Part shown: positions 42,211 to 51,371 of the stretch, one piece after another
How positions within the stretch are numbered: the stretch's first letter is position 1
Layout of the letters: each line of letters begins with the position of its first letter
Assembly: GCA_902500695.1 (NCBI GenBank)
Contig: CABVRQ010000009.1
Location: 1 to 62,605 of the forward strand
Reading direction: 5' to 3'
From: an uncultured Nitrospira sp.
GTDB lineage: Bacteria; Nitrospirota; Nitrospiria; Nitrospirales; UBA8639
Length of the DNA stretch: 62,605 nt
The notes under the pieces: model-generated
Seen by the model: only the letters and a program-made list of their open reading frames with translations
Databases searched by the model: none
What the model was told of the DNA's origin: nothing
Translations under genes and position numbers: made by a program

Positions 42211-44289
42211 GTGAGGAAATTTACTTGGATTGCCCTGTCGTGTGTTATCTGGCCCAGCACGGTTCTGGGAGGCCCCTGTTCTGAGTTTTCCTGGTACGTT
42301 TCCCGCGACATGGTCATGCCAGAGATGATTCAACACGGACAAGATGCTATGCGGGCGGGACAACTCTTGGAAGCGCGAGACATGTTTGCCACCTATCTGA
42401 AAGAACAGGAAGATGGAAAGTTTGCAGAAGGGAGCCGTTGGATCATGGCCTCTCTTCCTGATCCTTCGGATGAACCAGGCAGAGAAAGTTTTCAACGCAT
42501 TGAGCGGTTACAGGCCATGAAATCCAGTCATCCGGCAAGTGCGTATGCCCCATGGGCTCTTTGTGCCATGGGAGAAGTGTATTGGGAGGCTGGATGGTTT
42601 TCAGAAGCCAGCGGGATTTTCGAAGAGTTCCTCCGGTCCTATCCTGAACACCCATTAGCGGGAGGAGTCATGGTTGAAGCCGGTCTGGGGTATCTGAGTA
42701 ATAAGCAATATTTGGAGGCAGCTCTGATCCTCAGGCGAGTGGTGGAAGAACCTAAGTGGAGTGCCCATCGCGTAAAGGGTGCATTGGGGTTGGCCGATGC
42801 CACGGCCATGGCGAAGGCGTGGAAGCAAGCCTACTATTGGTATCGGGTGGTGGAAGCCGAAAGGCCTGAACTCATTCGCCAGTCTGTGGAGTCATCGTAC
42901 CAATATGGACTGACGGAAGTTGCCGTAGGAAATCCCGCCATGGCGATATCCAGATTTTTGGTGACTGTCAATCTCCATCCGCATCAGGAAGCAGCCGGGA
43001 GGGCTCTCAACCACATATCAGAAAAATTACGAACGGAGGGGCATGATTACCTCGCCTTGTATTTTGCGGATTATGCCCGACAACAATTTCCGGATCAGGA
43101 GCCCGGTCGACGTGGACAGGCTGCACTCACCAGATGGGTCGTGGCGTTTGTTTCCCAGGAGCATGCCAAGGAGGACTGGACCAAGATCTACCATCGGTTT
43201 GAAGATTTGGAAATATACCTTTCGCTCTCATGGGATTATGTTCTGGAAACTGCCGATGCGTTAAGTCATGCTCCTGAAAGCGACGTGGCTGATGAAAGCC
43301 TGCTGTGGATGGGGCAAGCTTATCAGGCGTTAGGGGATTACTCTGATGCCGTTCAGACTTTCACCCGCCTCATTGTCGTGGCCTCGTCGGATGTAAGGCG
43401 TCTGGGGGCGCAAGAACGACTCGCGTCGTTGTTACAGGATCAGATTCGCTGGTTCTATGACCGGAAAGCCTGGGTGCCATTACTCAAGTTTCACGCCGAC
43501 CATCAGGACGCGTTTCACCTGGTGCCATTGGAACGGGAGCGTCTCTTGATGGTTGCGCAAGCCTATCAGCAGGTGAATCTTCCGGCAGAAGCCTGGCATT
43601 GGTATGACCAACTTATACAGGAGTACCCCAGCAGTCCGCTCAGGGAAGAGATTCGCCTTCAGCAGGTTGTGGTCGCTCAAGAGCAAGGCAACGGTTCATT
43701 GGTGCGAGACGCGGGTGCGTCGTACCTCCAGGAGTTTCCCAAGGGCCGGGGGCGAGGGCAGGTGGAGACCGCCCTTGGCATGGAAGCCTTCGCTGACAAA
43801 CGGTATGCGGAAGCTATTCGGGATTTCTCCGCAGCCCTACAGCATGTGGATGGAGAAACGGGACAACGCTATGTGCTCAGGAATCGGGCACGCGCCTATC
43901 GAGCCCTCGGGCAGATGGAATTAGTGGTTCAAGACCTGCGACAGGTGGTGTCTATCGAACCCACTCAGGCTTCCGATGTTCTCCGCTTGGGAGATGCCAT
44001 GTTTGATCAAGGTGACTATGTCGAAGCCCAGAGTCTGTACGATCAAGTCCTGGCATTCGATGTGCCAGCGGCTTTGCACACCTGGGCCAAGTATCGGTTA
44101 GCGGTCTCGCTCGAACATATGGGGAAGTCCGGTGAAGCCGCCACACTACTTACCGAAATCCGGGAACTAAAAACCCGTTCTCCAGAATTGGAACATACGA
44201 TTCGTTCAGCCGCCACAGCGGTGTTGGATGAAATGTCATTGAATGAAACGCCACCAACCAGGATACCCGATGCCCCCATTAAATCCTAA
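42211..44289 (+). CDS. Secreted TPR-repeat protein
   Basis: About 692 residues from the GTG at 42211 (VRKFTWIALSCVIWPSTVLGG gives a good signal peptide in parts); a TTG at 42172 is the longest option. The rest is helical, with many tetratricopeptide repeats: AMRAGQLLEARDMFATYLKE, YAPWALCAMGEVYWEAGWF, LWMGQAYQALGDYSDAVQTF, RARAYRALGQMELVVQDLRQ, RLGDAMFDQGDYVEAQSLYD. It resembles YbgF/BamD-like periplasmic TPR proteins. It overlaps the histidine-kinase gene by 20 bases, so it may supply a periplasmic input to that kinase or a flagellar assembly function; neither is shown. Confidence 0.85.
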   Translation: MRKFTWIALSCVIWPSTVLGGPCSEFSWYVSRDMVMPEMIQHGQDAMRAGQLLEARDMFATYLKEQEDGKFAEGSRWIMASLPDPSDEPGRESFQRIERLQAMKSSHPASAYAPWALCAMGEVYWEAGWFSEASGIFEEFLRSYPEHPLAGGVMVEAGLGYLSNKQYLEAALILRRVVEEPKWSAHRVKGALGLADATAMAKAWKQAYYWYRVVEAERPELIRQSVESSYQYGLTEVAVGNPAMAISRFLVTVNLHPHQEAAGRALNHISEKLRTEGHDYLALYFADYARQQFPDQEPGRRGQAALTRWVVAFVSQEHAKEDWTKIYHRFEDLEIYLSLSWDYVLETADALSHAPESDVADESLLWMGQAYQALGDYSDAVQTFTRLIVVASSDVRRLGAQERLASLLQDQIRWFYDRKAWVPLLKFHADHQDAFHLVPLERERLLMVAQAYQQVNLPAEAWHWYDQLIQEYPSSPLREEIRLQQVVVAQEQGNGSLVRDAGASYLQEFPKGRGRGQVETALGMEAFADKRYAEAIRDFSAALQHVDGETGQRYVLRNRARAYRALGQMELVVQDLRQVVSIEPTQASDVLRLGDAMFDQGDYVEAQSLYDQVLAFDVPAALHTWAKYRLAVSLEHMGKSGEAATLLTEIRELKTRSPELEHTIRSAATAVLDEMSLNETPPTRIPDAPIKS

Positions 44290-45433
44290 ACCGATGATCG
44301 CGCTCAGTTCCAAGAGAAACGGGGGAACGTCCTGGCCGACGCTCGACCCTATCACGGAGCCATCAATCTCCAGTGAAACCCTCAGTCTGGCGCTGGAGGC
44401 CAAATATGCGGAAACGCAACGACTGCATCATCACCTTCATCGTTTGGTGAAAAGCCTTCCATTACCCGCCTTGCTCTATAACCGCAAAGGCCGGATTGTC
44501 ACTGCCAATCACGAGGCTCATGTGCTGATGGGAGGAGTCGATTGGAAGAAGATGAATTGGCAAATTCAGGATCTCTGGACATCGCTGGTGTGGCCAACGG
44601 TTCCCTTCACAGACTGGAAGTGGAAAGCAGGCCGGGTGTCCTGTTGGGATTGTCCGTTGGGGGGGGTGGATCAACCCTCAAGTCTCACGGTTCGTTACTT
44701 CAAATACGAAGAGGAGCCGCTCAGTGCACGGACGGAGCAGATCCCACGCTTGGCGGCCATAGGAGAACAGGTCGGGCGGCTGGCACATGATATTCGCAAT
44801 CCACTGGCGAGTATTGAATGGTTTGCCACACTATTGGGGCGTGACCGTCAGTCCGGCATGGAACGCCGGGAGCTTGGGGATCAATTACTTCAGGCCATCC
44901 GTTCCTTGGATGTGCTGGTTTCGAATCTCTTAACGTCGAGCACGCCATTGAAGCGGGACCGGCAGTGCGTGAACCTCTCGAGACTGTTGGATGATGTGGA
45001 GCTGTTAGCCATTTATCCCCTCAGAATAAAACGGCTGACCATCCATCGGCAGAGGGAAGCGTCGCTTCTCGAAATCTTGGGGCATGAGCAGTTATTAAAG
45101 CAGGCCCTGTTGAATCTGCTCCTGAATGCGATTCAGGCCTCCCGGCCTGATGGTCATATTGAAATTCAGTGCCGGAGGACGTCCCTGCCGGCCATTGGAG
45201 ATGCCCTCTCTCCTGGAATCAATGGTGTGGCATTAAGTATTCGAGACGAAGGATGTGGGATGTCCAAAGAAGAACTCTCCAGGGTTTTTCAGCCATTTTA
45301 TTCGAAGCGTCAGGGCGGGACCGGCCTTGGGCTCCCGATTGTAAAAGACATTGTTCAGGTGCATCAAGGCATCATTGAGATGGAGAGTCGGGCAAACAAA
45401 GGAACAACGGTCAAACTATTTCTTCCCCAATAA
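44270..45433 (+). CDS. Soluble sensor histidine kinase (FlrB/FleS-like)
   Basis: About 387 residues; the ATG at 44270 follows AGGA with 7-base spacing and lies inside the TPR gene. No transmembrane helix, so cytoplasmic. A PAS-like segment (LPLPALLYNRKGRIVTANHEAH) is followed by HisKA with the phosphorylated His (GRLAHDIRNPLASIEWF) and a HATPase domain: QALLNLLLNAIQASRPDGHI (N box), IRDEGCGMSKEELSRVFQPFY (G1) and GGTGLGLPIVKDIV (G2). Pairs with the regulator 11 bases downstream. By location beside flagellar genes and by architecture it resembles FlrB/FleS. Confidence 0.9.
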   Translation: MPPLNPKPMIALSSKRNGGTSWPTLDPITEPSISSETLSLALEAKYAETQRLHHHLHRLVKSLPLPALLYNRKGRIVTANHEAHVLMGGVDWKKMNWQIQDLWTSLVWPTVPFTDWKWKAGRVSCWDCPLGGVDQPSSLTVRYFKYEEEPLSARTEQIPRLAAIGEQVGRLAHDIRNPLASIEWFATLLGRDRQSGMERRELGDQLLQAIRSLDVLVSNLLTSSTPLKRDRQCVNLSRLLDDVELLAIYPLRIKRLTIHRQREASLLEILGHEQLLKQALLNLLLNAIQASRPDGHIEIQCRRTSLPAIGDALSPGINGVALSIRDEGCGMSKEELSRVFQPFYSKRQGGTGLGLPIVKDIVQVHQGIIEMESRANKGTTVKLFLPQ

Positions 45434-45444
45434 AGGAGATTGGC

Positions 45445-46833
45445 ATGATAGACACTGAGGGTGGAGCGAGCCGTGGCATCCTGGTCGTTGAAGATGATGA
45501 ACAGCTGCAATCGGCTCTGACTCATGCATTAAGTCAACATGGTTATGCCGTCACGGTTGCCAGAGATGGCTATGAAGGGTTGGAGCGGATGGAACGCGAT
45601 GCCCCATGGCTAGTGTTGACTGATCTGAATTTGCCGGGCAAAGGGGGAATGGAATTTTTACGGGAGGTCCGAAGCCAGGGCTACCATATGCCGGTGGTCG
45701 TCATGACGGCTTATGGTGGAGTGGATGCAGCCGTCGAGGCGCTCAAATATGGGGCAACCGATTTTCTTCAAAAGCCGTTTCCCCTGGAGCGTCTTGAAAA
45801 ATTAATTGACCAGTTAAAAGATGAGCAGCCTGTCTCAGGACTGGATGTTTTGAGGGAACAGGAAAGAAGCCGTCGTGAGGAGCCGCGTGAAGGATTTCTG
45901 ACCAGGGATCCGAAAGTCTTGCAGACCATTAGTATGTTGGAGATGGTGGCAGGTAGCCCGGCGACTATTTTGATTCAAGGCGAAAGCGGGACGGGAAAAG
46001 AAGTGCTGGCGCGGCATGTTCATCGTCATAGTCCCCGCGCCTCTCAACCCTTTGTGGCGATCAATTGTGCCGCCCTGCCGGAAGGACTTTTGGAAAGTGA
46101 ATTGTTCGGCTATGAGAAAGGAGCCTTTACCGGTGCGCTCGCGAGGCGATGCGGCAAGTTTGAGTTAGCCCACCAGGGAACCTTGTTGTTGGATGAAATC
46201 GGGGAAATGAGTTTGGGATTACAGGCCAAATTACTCAGGGTCCTCCAAGAGCGTGAAGTGGATCGTCTTGGCTCCCGGCAGCCGGTGCAGGTGGATGTGC
46301 GGGTGATTGCCACCACCAATCGGAATCTGGCGCAGGAAGTTCAGGCTGGGCGTTTTCGTGAGGATGTGTATTACCGGCTGAGTGTCATGCCGTTCACCAT
46401 CCCCCCGTTGCGTGATCGTCCGGAGGACGTTCAATTGTTGGCGGAATATTTTGCCAATCGGTCATTGCGGCGAAACCGGCGTACACCGTGCGAGATTTCT
46501 GAAGAGGCGATGTCGCATTTGAAGCGGAGGCCGTGGCGGGGAAACGTGAGGGAACTGGAAAATGTAATTGAACGAGGCGTGTTGTTAGCCGGCAACGGCC
46601 CATTACGGATGGAGCATTTTCAGTTTGAGGAACCCGTGTTGACGGCGAATCATGCCAGTGCGCCAAGTGGAACTATCTGGGAAATGGAACGGGAACTTAT
46701 TTTGAGAACCCTGGAGCGTCATGATGGAAATCGGACACATGCCGCCAGAACCCTGGGAATCAGTATTCGTACCTTACGGAATAAATTGCGGGAATATCGA
46801 CAGTTAAACGGTGGGCTTTCCTTGAGTATGTAA
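45445..46833 (+). CDS. Sigma-54 response regulator (FlrC/FleR-like)
   Basis: 462 residues, ATG after AAGGAG. Receiver: ILVVEDDEQLQSAL, Asp in VLTDLNLPGKGG, MTAYGG, FLQKPFPLERL. AAA+ domain: ILIQGESGTGKEVLARHVH, EKGAFTGALARR, GTLLLDEIGEMSLGLQ, and YYRLSVMPFTIPPLRDRPED (in parts). Fis-type DNA-binding helix: NRTHAARTLGISIRTLRNKLREY (in parts). Partner of the kinase before it. A sigma-54 site lies 170 bases after its stop, ahead of flgB, which it probably activates. Name by analogy to FlrC/FleR. Confidence 0.93.
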   Translation: MIDTEGGASRGILVVEDDEQLQSALTHALSQHGYAVTVARDGYEGLERMERDAPWLVLTDLNLPGKGGMEFLREVRSQGYHMPVVVMTAYGGVDAAVEALKYGATDFLQKPFPLERLEKLIDQLKDEQPVSGLDVLREQERSRREEPREGFLTRDPKVLQTISMLEMVAGSPATILIQGESGTGKEVLARHVHRHSPRASQPFVAINCAALPEGLLESELFGYEKGAFTGALARRCGKFELAHQGTLLLDEIGEMSLGLQAKLLRVLQEREVDRLGSRQPVQVDVRVIATTNRNLAQEVQAGRFREDVYYRLSVMPFTIPPLRDRPEDVQLLAEYFANRSLRRNRRTPCEISEEAMSHLKRRPWRGNVRELENVIERGVLLAGNGPLRMEHFQFEEPVLTANHASAPSGTIWEMERELILRTLERHDGNRTHAARTLGISIRTLRNKLREYRQLNGGLSLSM

Positions 46834-47003
46834 AATGATGCGATCGGAGAACACTTGAAGGTCTCGCTTCTATCTGTTGCGAGGAATGGCAGGCGAAGAG
46901 GGGAAAAAAATGCCGGTGCGGGCAAAAGTTTCCCTAAGACCAGACCAGAGAGACGTGAGGATCTCTTTTTTCTCCTTACCGTGCACTCCTTACTGATGAT
47001 TTC

Positions 47004-47019
47004 TGGCATTGGTGTTGCT
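47004..47019 (+). promoter_or_regulatory. Sigma-54 promoter of the flgB operon
   Basis: TGGCATTGGTGTTGCT: TGGCA at 47004-47008 and TTGCT at 47015-47019, with the diagnostic GG and GC exactly 10 bases apart. Transcription would begin near 47030, 85 bases before flgB. The 46834-47114 gap holds no other supported gene. Confidence 0.75.
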
Positions 47020-47114
47020 GACTTACATGACGACGTCAGGGATTTCGTGGTCAGGGAGGCAGGTATAGAGGTGAAGACACATGAGAACATGGGAACCGGA
47101 GAGGAGAAAATGCC

Positions 47115-47531
47115 ATGATGATTTCCCCTTGGGATGAAGGCACGCGACTTTTTGAGCGGTCACTGGATGTCCGGAGCGGGATTCAGGAAACGATTGCCTC
47201 TAACATGGCCAACGAAGAAACACCGGGCTACAAATCCAGGATCCTGCCATTTCAGGAAACGTTCAATGCCGTTCTTCGAGGGGACGGCCCATTGGAGTCA
47301 GTCGTCACCAATCCGAAGCATGTGCCCACTGGATCAGAGGATTCCCGGATATTTGAGCACACCATTAAACAGGATGCCGGAGCCGGGTTAGACGAAAATA
47401 CCGTGAATTTGGAAAAGGAAATGACCCTGATGGCGGAAAACACCTTGATGTATATGGCGGTCAGTCAATTCTTAAAGGGTCGTTTCGATGGATGGAATGC
47501 GGCAATTGATGGAGGGAGTGGCGGTAGGTAA
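47115..47531 (+). CDS. flgB: Flagellar basal-body rod protein FlgB
   Basis: Proximal rod subunit. 138 residues. The N-terminal rod/hook motif is IQETIASNMANEETPGYKSRILPF, and the C-terminus has VNLEKEMTLMAENTLMYMAVSQFLKGRF, both typical of FlgB. GAGGAG-like sequence is upstream of ATG (ATG at 47115 or 47118). First structural gene behind the sigma-54 promoter. Confidence 0.93.
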   Translation: MMISPWDEGTRLFERSLDVRSGIQETIASNMANEETPGYKSRILPFQETFNAVLRGDGPLESVVTNPKHVPTGSEDSRIFEHTIKQDAGAGLDENTVNLEKEMTLMAENTLMYMAVSQFLKGRFDGWNAAIDGGSGGR

Positions 47532-47660
47532 AAGACATATGAGCTGATAGCCGTCATCACGGTGATCCCAGGAACGCAACAGGAACGAGCGAATCTGACT
47601 GGTGTTGAAGATGGGAAGGATTGGAAGATCTGAATTGGGTGTCGGAAAAAGGAGGCTGAA

Positions 47661-48104
47661 ATGAATATTGATCGCGTGTTTGCCGTCGTGGGGTCTGCCT
47701 TGGATGCACAACGGCAGCGGCTAAACATTATTGCCAGCAATCTGGCCAATGCGGAATCCACCCGGACGCCGGAAGGGGGACCCTACATCAGACGGGATGT
47801 CGTGTTTCAAGCCTCACCGGCCGGGCGGCAGTTTTCCAATGTATTTGCCAATGCCTTTGGCGATCAGTCCGGGCCATCCGGCGTTCGGGTGACGGATGTG
47901 ATTCAAGACGATCGACCGTTGAGGACCGTGTACGATCCCAGTCATCCCGATGCAGATGAACAAGGGTATTTACACCTTCCGAATGTGAATCCAATCGAGG
48001 AAATGGTGAATCTCATGTCCGCGACTCGTGCCTACGAGGCCAATTTAGCGGTGATGGAAACCGGCAAGACCATGACCCTTCGTGCATTAGAAATGGGTCG
48101 TTAA
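47661..48104 (+). CDS. flgC: Flagellar basal-body rod protein FlgC
   Basis: Proximal rod subunit. 147 residues with AGGAGG before ATG. N-terminal ALDAQRQRLNIIASNLANAEST, Y/RRDVVFQA region, then C-terminal HPDADEQGYLHLPNVNPIEEMVNLM and ATRAYEANLAVMETGKTMTLRALEMG (in parts). These are standard FlgC motifs. Follows flgB after 129 bases without another gene. Confidence 0.95.
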   Translation: MNIDRVFAVVGSALDAQRQRLNIIASNLANAESTRTPEGGPYIRRDVVFQASPAGRQFSNVFANAFGDQSGPSGVRVTDVIQDDRPLRTVYDPSHPDADEQGYLHLPNVNPIEEMVNLMSATRAYEANLAVMETGKTMTLRALEMGR

Positions 48105-48138
48105 GGTTCTTCGATCTTGAAGGAAGGAGGACGAGGAA

Positions 48139-48441
48139 ATGGAATATCTCCCGATAAAAAGCATTGAGGGCATTTCGGAGCCGTTTGGGGTTACGCCGCT
48201 CAAAGGACCAGGGGGCCAGGACAAGGGATTCGGGGATCTCTTGAAAAAAGCGGTGGAGTCCGTCAATACCATGCAACATGAGGCCGGGCGTTTAGAGGAA
48301 GCCGTCGCCCATGGAGAAAACGTCAATATTCATCAAGCGGTCATTGCCGGTGAAAAAGCCGGCTTATCATTCAAACTCTTGATGCAGGTGAGAAACAAGG
48401 TGATTGATGCGTATCAGGAAGTTATGCGGATGCAGGTGTAA
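48139..48441 (+). CDS. fliE: Flagellar hook-basal body protein FliE
   Basis: Joins the MS ring to the rod. 100 residues, AAGGAGGACGAGGAA before the ATG. Family C-terminus: FGDLLKKAVESVNTMQHEAG, AVAHGENVNIHQAVIAGEKAG, LLMQVRNKVIDAYQEVMRMQV. Complete. Confidence 0.94.
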   Translation: MEYLPIKSIEGISEPFGVTPLKGPGGQDKGFGDLLKKAVESVNTMQHEAGRLEEAVAHGENVNIHQAVIAGEKAGLSFKLLMQVRNKVIDAYQEVMRMQV

Positions 48442-48588
48442 GAAATGGTTGAGTTGACGATGATGCCGATCCTGGTCGAGGCCCGAATGCAAGAGACCCC
48501 CACCGGTCTCATTGGGCACGACTCATCAGTATAAGAATGATGCCCACAATTTTTCAATCCTAAGAGTTGGGCGGAACCCATTAATCCT

Positions 48589-50181
48589 ATGGACAGTCTC
48601 CTTGGTAATTTTCAAGCCTTAACCCTAACCCAACGGATCGGTGTGGTTGTCGTGGTGGCGTTAGCTTTGGCGACTATTCCGATGTTGATGATGGTAGGTA
48701 AGGCCCCGGAATTGGTGGTCCTGTTCTCTCAGCTCAATCCCGACGATACGCGAGCGATTATCCAGGAGCTTGGCAAGCAAGGCGCCGTCTATGAGGTAGG
48801 TGACAGCGGAAATACGATTAAAGTTCCGGCCGAACGGGTGCATGAGTTGCGACTCCAGTTAGCCTCGTTAGGACTTCCGGAGTCGGCTGGAGTGGGATTT
48901 GAAATATTCGATCGAACCGGGTTGGGCGTGACCCCTTTTACGCAGCAAATGAATTACAGGCGAGCGCTTCAAGGAGAGCTGGCTCGAACCATCGGTCAAT
49001 TATCTCAAGTCGAGCGGGTACGCGTGCATTTGGTGATGCCCGAGAAACGTCTGTTTGCGACGGAACAAAAACCAGCTCAGGCCGCGGTCGTCCTGACTCT
49101 CAAGCGCGGGGCTCCTCTTGGTGGCACTCAGGTCCAGGGAATCGTGCATTTAGTAGCCAGTAGTGTCGAAGGATTAGAGCCCAGCCAGGTGACGGTCGTG
49201 GACAATCATGGTCAGGTATTGAGTCAAAACTCTGCGGATAGTGACGCCCAACTGACGGCCTCTCAAATTGAAACCCAACGACGGGTGGAACGGGACCTGG
49301 AACAACGGGTGCAGACGATGTTGGACCAAGTCTTGGGCCGGGACAAGTCTGTGATTCGGGTCACCGCGCCGTTGGAGTTTCGGCAAGTCGAAATCACCGA
49401 AGAAAGCTTCGATCCCAATAGCCAGGTGGTGCGAAGCGAAAACCGGAGTCAAGAAAAGGTGCTGGAATCCGGTTCGACCAACGGAGGGCCTGGTGTTCCC
49501 GGTGTCAGGAGCAATGTGCCAAGTGAGCTCAAGGCAGGAAACGGAACAGAGCAAAAAGAAGCCAAACGAAAAAATGAAACATTGAATTATGAAGTCAATC
49601 GTAAAGTGAGCAAAATTATTGAACCGACCGGTGCCATTAAGCGGTTAAGCGTGGCGGTCTTAGTGGATGGGACCTATGAAGCCGCTCAGGGCGCTGAGGG
49701 ACAAGCGGCTGAGAATGCGGCCGAAAAGAAATATGTGCCACGGCCGGAACAGGAAATTCAGAATCTGGTTCAAATTGTGAAAAAAGCCGTCGGATTTTCC
49801 GAAGAACGCGGGGATCAAATTGAAGTCATCAATGTCCCGTTTGAATCTCCCGTCATCCTTGAGGGTGAGGAGAGTATGACGGCGGGGGTGCAATCGTTTC
49901 TTGCCGTCTGGGGTGGATTCCTCAAGCCGGTACTCTTTTTCTTCCTTGGGGCCATGGTGTTGTGGTTTGTCGTTCGACCAATGGCGCTGAATCTTACCAA
50001 ACCCGCAGCGGCAGCAGTGGTCTTGCCACAGAAGGGATTGCCCGCCACCGTCACCGAGTATGAAGCGGAAATTTCAGAGACCCCTCAGGAGCAAGCCATT
50101 AAGCTTGCAGCAGACAATCCAGCTTCCGCCGCTCAAGTGATTCGAACCTGGATTAAAGAAGAACAAGGAGAAAAGGTCTAA
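48589..50181 (+). CDS. fliF: Flagellar MS-ring protein FliF
   Basis: 530 residues. N-terminal transmembrane helix (IGVVVVVALALATIPMLMMVG in parts), then ring-building motifs: VLFSQLNPDDTRAIIQELGKQG (in parts), VPAERVHELRLQLASLGLPES, FEIFDRTGLGVTPFTQQMNYRRALQGELARTI (in parts), VRVHLVMPEKRLF, VVDNHGQVLS. A second transmembrane helix near 445-465 (PVLFFFLGAMVLWFVVRPM) precedes the FliG-binding C-terminal tail. Forms the membrane ring that houses the export gate. Weak ribosome-binding site. Confidence 0.96.
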   Translation: MDSLLGNFQALTLTQRIGVVVVVALALATIPMLMMVGKAPELVVLFSQLNPDDTRAIIQELGKQGAVYEVGDSGNTIKVPAERVHELRLQLASLGLPESAGVGFEIFDRTGLGVTPFTQQMNYRRALQGELARTIGQLSQVERVRVHLVMPEKRLFATEQKPAQAAVVLTLKRGAPLGGTQVQGIVHLVASSVEGLEPSQVTVVDNHGQVLSQNSADSDAQLTASQIETQRRVERDLEQRVQTMLDQVLGRDKSVIRVTAPLEFRQVEITEESFDPNSQVVRSENRSQEKVLESGSTNGGPGVPGVRSNVPSELKAGNGTEQKEAKRKNETLNYEVNRKVSKIIEPTGAIKRLSVAVLVDGTYEAAQGAEGQAAENAAEKKYVPRPEQEIQNLVQIVKKAVGFSEERGDQIEVINVPFESPVILEGEESMTAGVQSFLAVWGGFLKPVLFFFLGAMVLWFVVRPMALNLTKPAAAAVVLPQKGLPATVTEYEAEISETPQEQAIKLAADNPASAAQVIRTWIKEEQGEKV

Positions 50182-50184
50182 TCC

Positions 50185-51180
50185 GTGGACAATCGATTAT
50201 CCGGGTACGAAAAGGCTGCCATCTTATTGCTGGCCATCGGGGAAACTGCGGCGGTTGAAGTATTAAAAGTCCTGGACCAAAAAGATATCCGCCAAATTGG
50301 GGCGTATCTGGGAGCTTTGGTCAATGTCGGGCAGGACGAACATCGCCTCGTGTTGAAGGAATTCCGGGAATTGGCCGGGACAGCCGGTCTTTCCGTAGAA
50401 GGGAAAACCTATCTTTCCAAAATTCTCAATGCGGCTTTGGGCAAGGATAAAGCCCGCCGTATTCTGAGTTCCTTGAATACTTCTGAAAATGCGGGGTTTG
50501 AAACCTTGAAATCGCTCGATGCGGCGTCGATTGCCAATCTGCTGGCTATTGAACACCCTCAAACGGGCGCCTTGATCCTGGCCAACCTAGAATCCGATCA
50601 CGCGGCTCAGATTTTGTCATTGCTCCCCGCACATAAACGGGATGCCATCGTCTACCGGTTAGCCACGACGGAAGAGGTGTCACCCCACATGTTGGATGAA
50701 TTGAATTGTGTCCTGCAGGACGAATTGCGTCTGGGGTCTTCCAAAAATGCGGTGGCAATCGGCGGAACTGGGCTGGTCGCCGAAATCCTGAATTCTGTGA
50801 AACGCAATGTGGAAGGGGAAATTCTGACAGCCCTGGAAACGAAAGACCCGGAGATCGCTGAAGAAATCCGTGGGAAGATGTTTGTGTTTGAAGATTTGGA
50901 AAATGTCGATGATCGTGGGATGCAGGAAGTATTGCGAGAAGTGAGCAAGGAAGAATTGCTTCTGGCTCTGAAACCGATCGATGGTCCGCTCAGGGATAAA
51001 TTCTTCAAGAACATGTCCAGTCGCGCGGCGGAATCCCTCAAGGAAGATATGGAAACTCGAGGACCGGTCAAGCTCAGTGATGTGGAAGCCTCTCAGCAGA
51101 ACATTATTAAAACCGTTCAACGCCTGGCTGGTGAAGGCCGCGTAGCCTTGGGAGGAAAAGGTGAGGAGCAAATGGTCTAA
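50185..51180 (+). CDS. fliG: Flagellar motor switch protein FliG
   Basis: Rotor protein carrying torque-generating charges. 331 residues from a GTG three bases after the fliF stop, with AAGGAG upstream. N-terminal: LSGYEKAAILLLAIGETAA, LDQKDIRQIGAYLGALVNV. Middle: EHPQTGALILANLESDHAAQILSLL (in parts). C-terminal: MFVFEDLENVDDRGMQEVLREV, LKPIDGPLRDKFFKNMSSRAA. Complete. Copy B of the repeat begins 2 bases after its stop. Confidence 0.97.
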   Translation: MDNRLSGYEKAAILLLAIGETAAVEVLKVLDQKDIRQIGAYLGALVNVGQDEHRLVLKEFRELAGTAGLSVEGKTYLSKILNAALGKDKARRILSSLNTSENAGFETLKSLDAASIANLLAIEHPQTGALILANLESDHAAQILSLLPAHKRDAIVYRLATTEEVSPHMLDELNCVLQDELRLGSSKNAVAIGGTGLVAEILNSVKRNVEGEILTALETKDPEIAEEIRGKMFVFEDLENVDDRGMQEVLREVSKEELLLALKPIDGPLRDKFFKNMSSRAAESLKEDMETRGPVKLSDVEASQQNIIKTVQRLAGEGRVALGGKGEEQMV

Positions 51181-51182
51181 GA

Positions 51183-51327
51183 GGAGTGTTGAAAAATGCC
51201 GCCAGCGGCGTTCTCGCCTTTTGGCCGTGCTCACGTACTCCTCCGTATGCTCCACTCGTCCAAACGGCTGCGGCCTTTCCTTCGAGAAGCCTCAGGATAG
51301 GAGTGGACAAGCCTTTTTGAACCGTCC
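51183..51327. repeat. 145-bp inverted-repeat element, copy B
   Basis: Same orientation as copy A. Left end GGAGTGTTGAAAAA (51183-51196) and right end TTTTTGAACCGTCC (51314-51327, diverged). An extra stretch of about 25 bases before the right end (around 51277-51310) explains its greater length. It lies between fliG and fliH, starting 2 bases after the fliG stop. Confidence 0.8.
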
Positions 51328-51371
51328 ACTATTTTTCTCTGCTGGGTCTGGGTCACTCATATGCTGATGGA

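Noticed and set aside
46855..47118. Plus-strand ORF of 87 codons before flgB
   Set aside because: Composition is random, it has no ribosome-binding site, and it overlaps the sigma-54 promoter.
50680..51255. Minus-strand ORF of 191 codons inside fliG and repeat copy B
   Set aside because: It is antisense to fliG, and its first residues come from the repeat.
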